NCBI GenBank assembly: GCA_011800805.1
Contig: MPNW01000438.1
Coordinates: forward strand, 40,001 to 101,584
Length of the DNA: 61,584 nt
Direction of reading: 5' to 3'
DNA from: Hirudo medicinalis
Taxonomy: Eukaryota; Annelida; Clitellata; Hirudinida; Hirudinidae
In this document: positions 11,656 to 24,657 of the stretch, one piece after another
Position numbering within the stretch: the stretch's first letter is position 1
How the letters are laid out: each line of letters begins with the position of its first letter
The notes under the pieces: generated by a model
Databases searched by the model: none
Seen by the model: only the letters and a program-made list of their open reading frames with translations
What the model was told of the DNA's origin: nothing
Made by a program: the position numbers and the translations under genes

Positions 11656-14600
11656 CATTCAGATTTGTGCTTCTTTGATTACTCTGGTCTCACCGAACGA
11701 CAGAAAGAAAAGATCAACAATATTTTGTACAGGCCTGAGAATGAAATTGAGGTAAAAATAAGAACATTGTAAGATTATGTTATTTGTTTTATTGATTGCA
11801 ATGTTTTCTAACTTCAAAATTTTCATTGCACTTAGGGTCTTTCTGAGTGTTTTGAAAACTCACATGAAAGCGAATCTTGTTAGTTTATCTTTTATAGTGT
11901 CCTGTGTTTGTTAAATGCAATGAATAAAGTAACACTATTTTTTAATTAAAGCTGAAACAATTCCAAATGTTCTCCAAAGTGGTACGGCCTACCCCATGCA
12001 GCCCCAGTATCCTATTTCTCCTTATACCATGCCATCACCTGGAATGCACCCGGTGATCCCCCAATATCCGATGGTAATCAGGTATCCGAATGCATCACCA
12101 GCTATCGTTTTGAACACCTTCGTCCCGTACCAGTACATGGGGGTGCCTCCTACATCAGCATCTATTGCCATGTTCATGCCACCCAATCACCTCTTGTCTT
12201 CGCCATATCAATACCCCTGTGCTCTTCCTCAGGGTGTGCAAACAACTGCCCCCTTGAATCATGTAACTTCAGAGGAGACATTTAAGGCCACTCCATTTCA
12301 GAAATTGGCTGAGGTGTCAGGTCAAACCATTGATTTGAAAGAGGGCATGGCAGAAGAAACCATGAAAGGAAATAAAAGCTTGAAAGCAGAATCTGAAAAA
12401 GTGCAGCTAAAAGATAACAATAATTCTTCATCTTGCATCGTGAAAGAAGAATCGACGACAAAAACATCTAAACCAAGTCTCTCTGAGGGGACCCCAGAGC
12501 CAAAAAAGCAGTCATGGGCATCTCTTCTGAGAAACACCAGGTCTGCCAATGAGGCCATTGTCATAACATCTTGTACTTCATCATCAAAACCGTTGTTCAA
12601 GAAAAATGTTGAGAGCAAGTGAGTGTTGACTTGTATTTATTAGCCACTGCTACATTGTGTCATTTAATTAAAGATTTTTACAGGAGCTCGTTCGTCATAC
12701 GTAAATTGTTGTGTAACTTACCGAACATTTGCTCTAATTCCGCTTTGATTTTTTCCTTCCGAATTTGTTGCGCTTTGGACAGAAATTCCAGCTATTGAAT
12801 TGCTAGTTTGGTTACTATTTAAAATATGTAATTACTTCCAGCTTTTCTGTATGCATAGTGTTTAGTTATATTTTTGTTGAAATGAACAAGTGATATGCGT
12901 TTTGCTTTCACGTGGCTCTATCAGTAGTTCGAATCCTGGCTGCTCGCATAATTTCAATAACTTGTAGCGGTGGCTATTGGCCTCAAAAGGGAGCAATTTG
13001 CAATACATGGAATTCTACATGAGATCAGATGGAAATCATTTAAAATGGATAGCATTTGATTTGCATATTATTTTTTTTTAAATAAGGCAAGAACGAAAAG
13101 ACTCCATAAATAGTCTGTCAGCAGACAATCTGATGCCTAATAACTCCAGCCATGTGAATGGAAATGATGACAAGTTCAGACTTATTAGTAAGTGTAACTC
13201 ATTCTTTATCATTTGATCTTGCTTAGCTGAGTCAGCTTTTTACATTGATTCATTGTTTGCAATAATCACAGGCTTTCTTAGGACCCACAAGATGTCACAT
13301 AAAAGTCCCAGCTTGCTTCCCAGGGGACTCATGAATCGCACAAATTGGTGCTACGTTAACTCTGTGAGTTTTTACTTTCATATTTATGGCAAAATTTTAC
13401 GACATTCAATTACTTATTACTTCAATTACACAGTTTCCTATAGCTGATATCTAGTTAATAAATAAGTATGCAATGATCCTGTGGAACTATTGCAGTAACT
13501 TTTAAACGTAACACAGACTCTGCAGGCCTTGTTGGCATGTCCACCATTTTACCATCTAATAAAGTCGCTGAACCAGTTCAACTCGTCCATGTGGGATGTC
13601 CTCAATTTGCCTGTCATCAAGTCCTTGTGAGTAGATGTATGGTTAAATAAGATAAATTATGTCTCGGAATTTCTTGCAATTATCCTCGTCAGTTGCATTA
13701 CACTTTTATGAGGTAAATAGCTTTTAGTTAGGAATCATTGGTCTTTATTAAGATATATTGCTATAAATATATTATTGTTATTTATTATTAGTCAATGAAG
13801 TGGTGGAAGTCTCTATCCATTTATCTGGAAACTGTTGTATGTTTATTTATTGTTTATAAATAATTTAAAAAAATCCCATTTCAACGAACTCAAGTAGAAA
13901 GTTGTCAAAACCATCACAGAATGAGAAAAATTGAAGAAATAATTTTCCTTTATAGTAATTAGAAAGGCTATTCTTGTTCCAGCATGCCTTATTGATGTTG
14001 GCTAAATCTGCATCCTCTTGAAAGATGATGTTGGACTACAATTTAAACAATTGCAGAAACTGTTAAAGTTGATGGTTGTCTAAAGATTGATTAACTTGAA
14101 ATTATCAAACCAGCCAAACAAAAGCATAACTGAGGCACATCTGCCCTGGGTATAAATCGATGAGTAGTCTGCAAAGCAATTGGCCGCATCGATATAACAC
14201 GTCGAAGAATGAGAAATCGGTCGAGCAAATTAGCGAACGTGACTTGTTGCTTCGTTAACTTCCATAATTACTTCATTTATTTTAAGCGGGCACTTTTTAA
14301 ATGCACAATTGAAATGTTGTGATTAAAATGTATTAAGTGCCTTTTGTGTTGGTGTTAGCATTGAAACAATCCTTGACTCTGATTAAATGTAGTTTAACTT
14401 CTGAAGAATTTAAGTTGTTCCATTTGAATTCATTCAAATGCTTGCTTACATGAACAAAACATGCATTTTTATAAAGGAAAATAGTGTGCTTTAAGAATTT
14501 ATTGTGCATATTTTTAGATCATTCCATTTATTTATGTTTAATCAACCATTGTGATCTGGTGTTTAACATTGGCTTATATTTCTAGGGTGAGATTTTTCAA

Positions 14601-17041
14601 CGAATTTGAGGCCATACAAGTGAAGGCTCCTGAGAAGTTTAGTGAGTGAAATGCCTCGATAAACATTCAACATTTCCACGACATTATATTGTGCATCAAC
14701 TTAAATTTGTGTTATTTATAGCAACTGCAAAGGGCCAGAAGTTTGACATCAGGAAGGGCATCCCGTTCGAACCCGATTTTGTTTATTCGATGTTACAGTC
14801 GATAGATTACGGAGCATTCAAGGTAATGCCCTCCCTCGTCTCTTAACTTTGAACGAGGATTAATTTGTTGAATGGAGAGATGATGGTGACATGTTGCTGT
14901 TTTAGATGAATCAACAGGAGGATGCAGAGGAGTTCCTGAGTTGCATCCTCAACAAGCTGCATGAAGAAATGGTTCAAATTTTGAAACTTGACAGAGGTAC
15001 ATTTTGTAACTCCAAATCAATGAAATTATTGAGATGTTGAATTTAAATTAGTAATATTTATTAAAGTTGAGACTTCAACCTCTACACCACAAGTGGACTC
15101 GAGAATTCCCTTAGAAAGTGAGTCATGGCAGCAAGTGAGATCCAAGAATAGAACTGCTAACAGTGTCAATCCTGTAAGTTGTCTTTCTAAGTATGACATG
15201 CTTGTGCAATATTTTTGAGGTGTATTAACAGCGAGAAATAATTAACAGCATTATCGTATGTTGTTACAGAGTTTGTTGCAAAACTATATAAAATTTGATG
15301 TTTGATACTAAGTCATGCCTTGTGATTCACAACTATGACTGTTAGTTAGCTTATGGTGAAACAAGATGACATTGCTATCATTAATGAAATTGAATTGCTA
15401 CATTGTAAACTGAAATCCACCTATTTCATTATTAATTTGTTGACATAGACATCCCTGGAATCTTCCCCAGTATCAAACATTTTCAGAGGGCAGATCTGCT
15501 CTATTCTGCAATGTCCAGGTCAGAAAGACTCCACCTCACTTCAGCCATTCTTTACTCTCCAACTTGATGTGCAGGTTGGAAGCTCATTAATGTTATTCTT
15601 GTAAAAGTTCTTCATTTTTATAGTGCCACACGCATAGTGTCAGGCACTCTTTGTTGACCGTTTATGTATCGCTCCTCAAGGGCGCTTGTGGCAATGCAGG
15701 CTGAGTTTCAAACACGACACGTTACGACTGTTCGTTACCGCCGCTTGCAGGAATGCAACCCGTTCGGCCAACCTGCATGCCTGTTGTCCTAAAATTTCTA
15801 AATGTATGTTGAGGATTGACTGAAGTAAATTTTTTGAGTGAATAATGGTCGACCATTGTACTTTAGAGTGATAAGGTCAAGTCTGTTCATGATGCTTTAG
15901 AGCAGTTTGTCAGCAAGGAATCGCTGGTCGATTACACTTGTAATCACTCAAAGGCTGAGGTTTGTTCATGGTTTTTAATTGTTTGGAGAAACTTGTTTAT
16001 TTGCAGATCTATTTTCTTTACTGCTTTGCCAATTCTGTGTTTTGGATTAATTAAATTCATTTACTTCTTAACTAGAAGAATTGGTGGTTGGCATCAGGCA
16101 ACTGGAAATTATTATTCTTATTGGAAATTGTTGAAGTTAAGGCATTCCGATTCACACATTGTAGGGCATTAAAAGCACTAAAGAAAGACTTTACAGATTT
16201 TACGTTTTCTATTTTCATTAGATTTTCATGACCACTGAGAGGAAATTGCATTTTGTCTTATGGTCAGGTGATTGTTTTATAGGTAGATGCCACTCAAAGA
16301 ACTCTGTTAGAAAGTCTTCCCTCAGTCCTTGTGCTTCACCTGAAGTGGTTCACGTACAACAAAGATGGAGGCCTGCAAAAGAACAGCAAGAAGTTTGATC
16401 TTGATGTCAACCTCGAAATCACCAAAGGTAAAACAATTGGTTTAACCTGAACCTCCATTGAAATATTTTCCTAGTGGAATCTTATGGACACTTAATATCT
16501 ATTCATCCATTAGACACTAGCAATTTATGCATTTGTATTTGTGAGTCGGATGTACTGATGCAATTTAATGTGGATTAATTAATGTTACTGCTTCATTTTA
16601 GATCTGCTCTCATCCCATGCCAAATCTCGTTCCACTCAAAACCACAGGAAGTATAAATTATTTGCAGGTAATTTATTTGTTGTGTTTTTTTTTTTAATTA
16701 CCTAAGAGATGATCTAAAGACATCTAAAATTTGGTAGAATAAGTTGCTCCTTTCTGGGTTTGTAACTTTATATTCATTATTATTTCAATTTCCTTTAAAT
16801 TATTATGCAAATGGTTCTGAGATTAATTGCAAAAATGCTTTTTGTTCCAGTGGTTAATCACATAGGCCATCGTGCTGTCGGTGGTCACTATATTGTGGAC
16901 ATATTCCATGCTGGGTACAGCACCTGGCTCAGATGCGATGATGACAACATTTCACCTGTGACCCAGCAGCAAGTTCTTGGATTCAATCGGCCAAATGTGC
17001 CTTATCTTGTTTTCTATAGGCGCATTGATGCCACTTCCTGA
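11656..17041 (+). CDS. USP10: Ubiquitin carboxyl-terminal hydrolase 10 (5' end missing)
   Basis: Deubiquitinase that removes ubiquitin from substrates in the cytoplasm; in vertebrates it partners G3BP and rescues stalled ribosomes. Fifteen phase-consistent exons: 11656-11751, 11836-11878, 11952-12618, 13087-13187, 13272-13363, 13517-13626, 14586-14641, 14722-14822, 14906-14996, 15067-15173, 15449-15574, 15867-15959, 16283-16427, 16602-16667, 16851-17041 (about 694 residues). The long third exon encodes a low-complexity Pro/Tyr/Ser N-terminal region. The catalytic domain starts at RGLMNRTNWCYVNS (Cys box, nucleophile Cys), continues with QQEDAEEFLSCILNKLHEE, and ends with the His box VGGHYIVDIFH and a downstream DDDN that supplies acidic residues. 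The order matches USP10 and the catalytic residues are intact. The initiator exon was not identified, and I saw no FGDF G3BP-binding motif in the visible part. PHACTR starts 544 bp downstream on the same strand. Confidence 0.93.
15668..15780 (+). repeat. Dispersed repeat, copy A (in a USP10 intron)
   Basis: About 110 bp shared with the reverse strand of 52171-52300: AAACACGACAC, TTACGACTGTT, GCAGGAATGCAACCC and TTCGGCCAACCTGCA occur in the same order in both. The family is unknown; no tRNA head and no open frame. Confidence 0.75.
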
Positions 17042-17338
17042 TTTTCAGACTGAAGTTTGCTTTTTATGGTCTGGACCTTATTGTCATAATGCTTGAAGTC
17101 AGGACTGTTGTGAATGTTTCACTGATGATGACATTCTGCCATTTGAACATTTATTGTGTCATCAAATTTCATAGACACTTTAATCAAGCTGTGGGAATGA
17201 TGTTTTATTATATGGCATTTTCATAGCTGTAATTTAATTTAAACTTATTTCAAGTTTAATATATTTCTTGACAACGTTTTGGAGATTTTCAGCGGATTAT
17301 GTGTATGTACATTGAGATATATTGAAAGAGCCTGAAAA

Positions 17339-17344
17339 AATAAA
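17339..17344 (+). promoter_or_regulatory. Candidate polyadenylation signal of USP10
   Basis: AATAAA about 300 bp after the USP10 stop codon; a second AATAAA-like site lies near 17416. Which one is used cannot be told from sequence. Confidence 0.4.
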
Positions 17345-17584
17345 ACTGTAACGAAGCTAGTTGTTCGATAGATGGCATGCTTGATTCGATCGTCTTCTTT
17401 CATAAATATTACGCATAATAAATTTTTTTGTGGCATTAGTTTCTTTAAGAACTACCGCCTTACGTAAAGAATGGAATTGGAGCTTCAGATCTCTTGGGTG
17501 ACGCCGCGTTTGATGTAGTCTGAATTTTCAATTGTGGCGTGGGTGCGATGTTTATTATGTTAATTTCCTCGAGTTATTGAAAAA

Positions 17585-20500
17585 ATGGTCTTATCAGAGA
17601 CTGGGAAGGCCTTAAACGACATAGAAAATTTTGATTATGGGATGTATTTGTCTGCAAAAAGGTTAGAACTGATTTATGAACTGAATTAACCTAGCGTAAA
17701 TTTCATGATCTCAATCGGTGCGACCTAACGCAGCCCTTGAATCATTGGCATGTCATTTTTTACTATCAAGAATTCATTTAAGATGTACAGTCTTGCGATA
17801 TCGCACTAGGCAACAAGATTAATACCTTTCGTTGTTTGGCTAGTTAAAGGGTCCAAAAGTTCATCTAGTGACACTGTAACCAGAACTGCATCAAAGGGTC
17901 GACCGTACCTGAACTCACCTCTTCCAGTGACGAAGAAAATGTCGGCGGTGGCCGATCCACTCCCACCAAGTTGTTACAATTGTGATGACAGGTCTAATCC
18001 ATTCCATAGTCAAACATCTCTCTCAGAAAGAGTCACTAAGGCTTCCTTCAATACTTATGGTCAATGTTTAAAAATTGACTTTCAGCTGGTCTATAACTAA
18101 TGTTCGAACTCTAGTATTGCACAAGAGCTAAAATAATTTTGACTGACTGAAATGTTTTAGAATATGCGTTAAGCAAACCTGCTTCTCCCCCTTAGTGATA
18201 TTTGAGCAAATATAGAGATACAAATTCTCGTCTGGCATGATTTTGGTTTCAAAAGCAATAATAAGTGAAGCAAATCAATGGCATTTTTTAAATTGATTCA
18301 AATTTCTTGGGCTTTTTTATCAACTTACTTAACAACTTGCTCAGCAAAATGTTTCTATTGTTATGGCTTTATTCTGCAGTTGTTGGTCCACACTATGCAC
18401 CTTCTCCAAGCAATACTAGTTTTGTGGAGTGTTTGGAACCGCTGCTTTCTACGGCGTGCGCTCACACACAGACCACAGAAACTGTTCCTGCCAGCACAGC
18501 TTTCAAGTCTTCTGTCCCCGTCCAAGAATGTTTTTCCGACACGGCCCTTCCTCGACATCAATACTACCGTGGAATGAGGCAACACTCATATGTGAGTCCT
18601 CAGATACACAGAAATACTGTTGGTTCTGTACAGTTCAACAATGTGCTACAGTCCATTGTGGAAAACATGGCTAAGGAAAGAATTGGTGGGTTTGAGAAGC
18701 ATTAGGTTTTATAAATAAAAATCTTTATAGACCTTTAATATGAAGAAAAATATCATTACTAGTAAAGAGAGCATAGCATTTGTGCTAATCTTAGCTGGCT
18801 TAAAAGTAAGCTTTTTAATATTTTAAGTTTTATCTAAGATGCAATAGTTCTTGAAAACTTATTTCACAATTGAACTAACATTTAAATTTACTAAATTTTT
18901 CATAAAAGGCACACCTCTTGTTAGCAAAAGCACAGATTCACCGACATCTCTTGTGTTGAGCAAAAGATTCTCTTCAAACTTACCTCAAGGACCGATGTCA
19001 CAGAACAAGCAACACCCAAACTGGTACTGTCGCCACAGCCAACAATTTGACAACAGACCCAAGAACCAGTCGAGTGTCATCTACAAGTCTCCAGTCATCT
19101 ACAGGTCGCCTGCCATTGTCTGGAACGACAGAAGGGAACTCTTCAAGACCTCCTCTGACATCTTCCCAAGACCTCGAAATGTCGACGATCTCCACACGCA
19201 GCTCATGGAGAGGCTGCAAAGGAAACAGAGATTGCTCATGTCTGAGAGGTGATGTTTCTGGAGTTTTCCTCACCAAATCCATTTTGTTGAGTTGTTGTTG
19301 CTCGGTTATCAGCAGTGAAGCCTGGAAGAGAGGTTCATCTGTCAGATCTCAGCTGAAGGCTGACCAGCCTTCACGATCATCCAGCAAAGTTTCTAACACA
19401 GGAGGCTTCTACGCAATGAATCAGACAAGACTGGAGGAGTTAGCAGTCATCATAATAATCATCTTAATCACTGTTGATAAAATACAAAGTCTCATTATAT
19501 TTTCATTGTACAAAATGAAGGGTGTTTTGTCTTTTTTCTTTTGGTTTCCTCTCATCTTGAATAATAATAATGACCACTGTAATGATACTAATATTAAATT
19601 AGTATTATATTACACCAAATTTCATTTTGTGAGGCCTTAATTGTTACTTTGAAAAGAAAGTCAACACTGACATCAGACAAGTTCCAAAAAGAGAGTAGCG
19701 GGGGAGGCAGTGAAATTCTTTACAGAACAGGTTCATTAACTCGTTTTGTTATTATTATGATAATTTAGTAATAATTCTGGATTCAACATATTTATTTAAT
19801 ATTGTTACCTGCTCCTCAGGGGTGGCGATGCCAAGAAACAGAAGGGAATCCTTGGCACTGTTCCTCAGCAACCGACCCGACAAGAAGGAGTTGATCGACA
19901 GGAACATCATTCCTCTTAGGTCTGCTGACGAGAGAAGAAGAGATAGGAATCTGATTGGACGACAGTTGGACAGGTGAGGTTTCTGATTTTAATGGTGTAG
20001 TAGTATAGTAAAGTATCAACAAATTAATTATTATCTTACATTGATTACAAAAATGATGGTTAATTAGTGTTGTTTACCAACTTAAGTAAACAATTTTGTT
20101 TTCAAAATCACTTAATCTTCAATCTAAGTAACTTTGTTGCTTCATTGCATCCACTTATTTGTATCAGGAGACTAAGTTTAAGACCCACACCTGAGGAACT
20201 TGAAGAAAAGCACATCCTACTGAGTGAGTACATCCCCCAATTGTTACTTATTGTGATTATCACCATAAATATAATAATTATTTCTACTTTCTCGAGCACT
20301 AAGCAATATATTGTTATATTTTAAAGCCTTAATGTCATACCACTATCTAATAATCTTTAAAATACATCAAATAGCAGCAGTGTTGCCAAAATAAAACTCT
20401 GCGTGTATCTATAAGAACATTTCTTCACCAGGGAAATCGATGGATGATTTGCAGAAGGAGAAGGAAGACAAGAAACGGTCACTAATTAGAAAAGTATCCA

Positions 20501-21223
20501 TATTTTACAATTCATTACCTAAATTGCTGTTTCTATTTCGATTATTATCGCTGGTGCCATTGTAGTACTTTTGTTGTTTTGTATTTAACGATGTCGAGTT
20601 TGTGATTTCTAGTAAAATATGTGATATGTGATGGGATTTTTCCCCTAGTTGAGTTTCAGGCCAACAGTGGAAGAGTTGCGAGCCCGAAGGATACTGAAGT
20701 TTTCCGACTACATCGAAGTGGCAGAGGTGGACACCTACGACAGGAAGGCGGACAAGCCTTGGACGAGGCTTACTCCACGAGACAAGGTGATGTTGGACCG
20801 GAACTATCCAATGCTCGGCATTACTGCTAATTATTAATTGGTATTCATCTGGTTAATTATTAATGGGTATTTATTGCATTGCATTTATTCATTGTAAGGC
20901 TGCCATCAGGAAGGAATTAAATGATTTCAAGAGTACTGAGATGGAGGTGCATGAGGAGAGCAGGAGATTCACAAGGTTTTATTGGCCTTATTAGTTTCAT
21001 TAGCCTTAAGGTTATAGCTTAATGTTATAGAATTATTTTATTAATAATATTAATTAATTAATTAAAAAATTTATTTATTTGTTATTAATTACTAAGATGA
21101 CTAAGGTCAATATTATCTTTGAAATCATTATCATCATCACTTTCTGTATGCTGACCTAAATATGAATTGTTATTAGCTGCTGTAAGTGCAATATTTAAAC
21201 ATTTTAGATTTCACAAACCATGA
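17585..21223 (+). CDS. PHACTR1: Phosphatase and actin regulator (RPEL and PP1-binding protein)
   Basis: Binds G-actin through RPEL motifs and protein phosphatase 1 through its C terminus, linking actin state to dephosphorylation of cytoskeletal targets. Twelve exons close a 539-residue frame: 17585-17661, 17869-18059, 18380-18685, 18909-19248, 19313-19445, 19661-19730, 19820-19973, 20168-20223, 20432-20493, 20649-20786, 20899-20975, 21208-21223. Three C-terminal RPEL motifs are visible: [30 protein letters not shown] and [18 protein letters not shown]. The PP1-binding tail follows ([30 protein letters not shown]) and ends RFHKP-stop, as in the family. The first exon and the second exon's acceptor are less certain: no N-terminal RPEL was seen, so an upstream or alternative first exon is possible. 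The middle is Ser/Thr-rich and poorly conserved. Which vertebrate PHACTR is closest cannot be decided; the symbol stands for the family. Confidence 0.9.
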
Positions 21224-23299
21224 TGAGACACAAAAACATCCCTTGATGATGACAATGATGATGACACTGACAAGCAAGATGATGATGATGATTACGATGA
21301 TGATTGAAGCATCATAATTTATTACCTTCATTAGCCTATGTGTGTCCATAGTGTCTTCTAGTGACCACCTTAAAGATTACCTTGAGTTGATTGATGAAAC
21401 TGCTCTTTGTTTTTTTATGATTGAATTTCAACTTGAACCCTGCATGGCCCTCCTTTCAACCAATCAATGTGCCCCTTTTATTCCAGGCATTATCATCAAT
21501 ATTCATTTCTCCACTTTTTATTTCTATGTTTGTTGTCTCATTTCTTTGATTTTCTGGTTTTATATTCATTTCATTAAAGTCTTAATATTTTTTATTTTGT
21601 TTTGACTCATAAATCAAAACTTTCTGAAAAGTTGTTGACTTTCACGATGTTGTTTGAATCATGTTGATTTTTACATGTTTTTTTGTTGTTCGTGTTGACT
21701 TTTATTTTTATCGCAATTGCAAGTTTACATTTTCTTTGTATTCATTTCAGTCATTTGTGAAGAAATTACTCTTCTTTTTCAAAAGCTGTGTTTTCTTGTT
21801 TGAAGCATTATTTGTTTGATTTTACAAAATGACTTTCAATGACATCACATTGATGTTGATTTGTCTTCTGCAAGTCATGAAGTGGATTTTCGGAATAATA
21901 TATAAATATATATGCCGAATGATATATTGACGATGTATCGAATGATATACTGATCTTTATTCTTGGAGTTTTAGGTCTAATTACAAAATGATGCAATGTT
22001 TATTTCATAGCTTTGTTGGTTCGATTGTTGCTGTTGGTTGATTCACTTGTCGTCACAAAGCTTTTATTCCATGATTTCAATTTTTCTCAGGCTGCTTTGT
22101 TTGCCAGTAATTGTAATTCTCCAGGTTATTTGTAGCATTCAACAACATTCCAATATTCAGCCTCATTTCCTTGCCAATTTCTTATTCTCTTACTAACCAT
22201 ACGTTTTTTCTGATGGTAACTTAGGTTGATTTGTTATGATGACAATCCCTTAAAGGTTAGTTTTGTGAACTTAACTGAGTGTAATTAGGTTACGGGAGGT
22301 ATCCATCTGGTGGCAAGATAGTTCATCATTGAGTAGGCATCGTGAAGCCTTCGAAGTAAATGACGTCAGGAGAGGTTCGGCTGGGGGGGGGGGGAGATCA
22401 GTCCTTCCATGTTGCTTCAAGGCAAGACAGAAAATTTGCCTTTGAGAGTGGCCAGATTGTTGTTATTATTATTTTGTTCTTTTGTCTTTATTATTATTGT
22501 TGTTATTATCACATTAGCCTGGTTGATCAAAGTACGTTGCTTAACTAAGATGATTTGGACTTGTTAGTAGTTAATTAAATATAATGGGAAACAAACTGTT
22601 GGTGTAATAGTAAGGTATTATATTAGAATAAAAATAATGTTAACTGATTAACCGCCTCTGTTTTCGCAAACTCATATGAAAATAAGGTCCACACTAGCTG
22701 GATTGCTATGCATGGAGTCCACTTCAGTCAGGTTTGTTTTAAGACGTAGTTCTCTCCTCAAGACCGACTGTGCCGGACAGTTTCATCCTCCCGATGAATG
22801 AATGTTAAATATATTGATAACATTAGCTAACAGAAACAAAGGGAGCAGTATTGACGCTAAATGTAAGCACAATCGACAGTAGCGATGTTAGAGTGAATAG
22901 AATGCGGAATTCTAGTGGAAATATAAATTTTTTTTTTTAATTTTGAAAATTGCTCTTAAAAAACAAACTTTTTTCCGGCCAGGATTTTCACGCTCTGCGG
23001 TAGTTATAACAACTGGACATGATCACGAATGACCTATAAATCCCCCTCAGAACAAGGAGCGACAGCAAAAGGACATCTTTTCATATTCTCCTTGTGAGGC
23101 CACAAACAACAGCCTCCATGTCTTTCCATTGTTCATTTGACATTCGGGCTTTTCAATGGATACTTTTTCAATGAGAGCCTTTTACCAACGGCCTTATTTA
23201 AAACCTCAGTGTGACTAAACGGTAGTGATGATATCGTAATAAGTAAGATGGAACAATCGATTCCAAAACAATATTGGTAATGATAACGAGTGGGAGTGT

Positions 23300-23585
23300 G
23301 ATTTTAGAGGTATATGTTCCAACGGAACTGCAAGACTGAGCGTAGCCTTCCCTGAAATGGAAAGTTATTAAGACAATATAAACCCGGATGGCTGGATATT
23401 GTTAGGGAGAGTTTATTCCAGATTTGAGGACCAACAACGTTGATGGACTGGCCACCCATCTTTCCACAGTCGCACGTCGAGCTGATAATTTGACAGGGGA
23501 GCCTCTGGCTGCTGATCTGCTGAACCCTTGCCTTTCCGGAATGTACGCACCACTGAAAGACATGAAGGACGATGTGTGACATAAG
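23300..23585 (-). mobile_element. LINE reverse-transcriptase C-terminal fragment
   Basis: The minus-strand frame 23304-23582 contains INVVGPQIWNKLSLTISSHP, the 'GPxxWNxLPxxI' signature of the C-terminal region of CR1/jockey-like LINE reverse transcriptases. Only this tail is present; the catalytic domain is absent. Confidence 0.65.
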
Positions 23586-24420
23586 AGAAACTCGAATACT
23601 ACTGTAGATCTACAGTGTAGACATCATGTATTCATATCACGATTCATTGTCGAATGCCTAGCCAATGGAAGCCGTGAAGAAGTGGAGTGACGTCACATTT
23701 TCTTTTGTTGAAGATTATATTTGCAAATGATAATATGTTGAAGCTGGTGCTACCACGTTACAATGCAATATTAATTGAACTTACTTTTGCATGGGTTGCG
23801 AAATATTGCATTGTATTACTATTGGATTATACTGAAGTCGATTACCTATTTGTGCCAATTTGTTTTTACAAAAAACGTCGCATGAAGTTAAGATAATTTA
23901 TAATAACCAATATCGTTCATTACCTCGAATTTCTTTCTCCCCTCCTTGAAGTAAAATCAGGCTGATGTGAACGTAAAATGTGAAGTGTTAAAAAATTTTT
24001 AATCAGGAATGTTTTTGGTTTAAGTTTTCTTCTGTTACCTTCCTTCACTTAATTTTCTCTTTGGATGAATTTTTTAATGAAATTAAGAGGAGCAGCCTTA
24101 AATTTCATCTTCCGACGCATTCAATCCTGCATAATGGCTGACCAACACTTGTGAAAAGAACCAAAAAAGAAACCCCTTTTTGGCACATTTTCATTTAAAT
24201 GATTTGGAAGATTTAGTAAAAAGATAATTATTTAAAGCACAAATACAAATTGAAATCCTTCTCTGAATGCAAGTGATGTTGAGATGCATTGGTGATGATG
24301 ATTACAGTTATTTAACCTGGTGACTGGCTTTGGACTCCATGATGCCATACAAACTGAGATTTTTATCAACTCCTCGTAATTTCATACGAAATATAAATTG
24401 TATTTTTGTATCAAACAGAT

Positions 24421-24657
24421 CCATCAAGAAGAAATTTTATTGTACACTATCGAAAATATTCACGCCACGCCTCCGTGGAGCGTTAATTCGACCTTTTCTA
24501 GGCAGTGGTGCATGGGATCTGTGACCTCCGTCTGTAAGAACATTACTTCCCCTCCCTTAAGTGATTGGATGTGGATCATATCAATGAGGATATTAGCCTT
24601 AGACAACCGAGTAGATTACTTCGTCTGTGGAGAATTCGATCCTCTCAATGCAAAGGT
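24421..24657 (+). CDS. Candidate internal exon of unknown protein
   Basis: Not recognised. A T-rich acceptor (ttttgtatcaaacag) precedes 79 open codons that end at AAG before gtttag. The peptide is Cys- and Trp-containing (RQWCMGSVTSVCKNI, later DYFVCGEFDP) with a possible N-glycosylation site, which looks more like an extracellular protein than random sequence. No partner exon was found on either side, so it may be a chance open frame. Confidence 0.22.

Noticed and set aside
17585..17661. Separate small gene starting [12 protein letters not shown]
   Set aside because: Its phase-2 donor joins in frame to the next PHACTR exon, so it is better treated as a tentative first PHACTR exon.
18998..19282. 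94-aa frame antisense to PHACTR
   Set aside because: Shadow of the PHACTR exon 18909-19248; no independent similarity.
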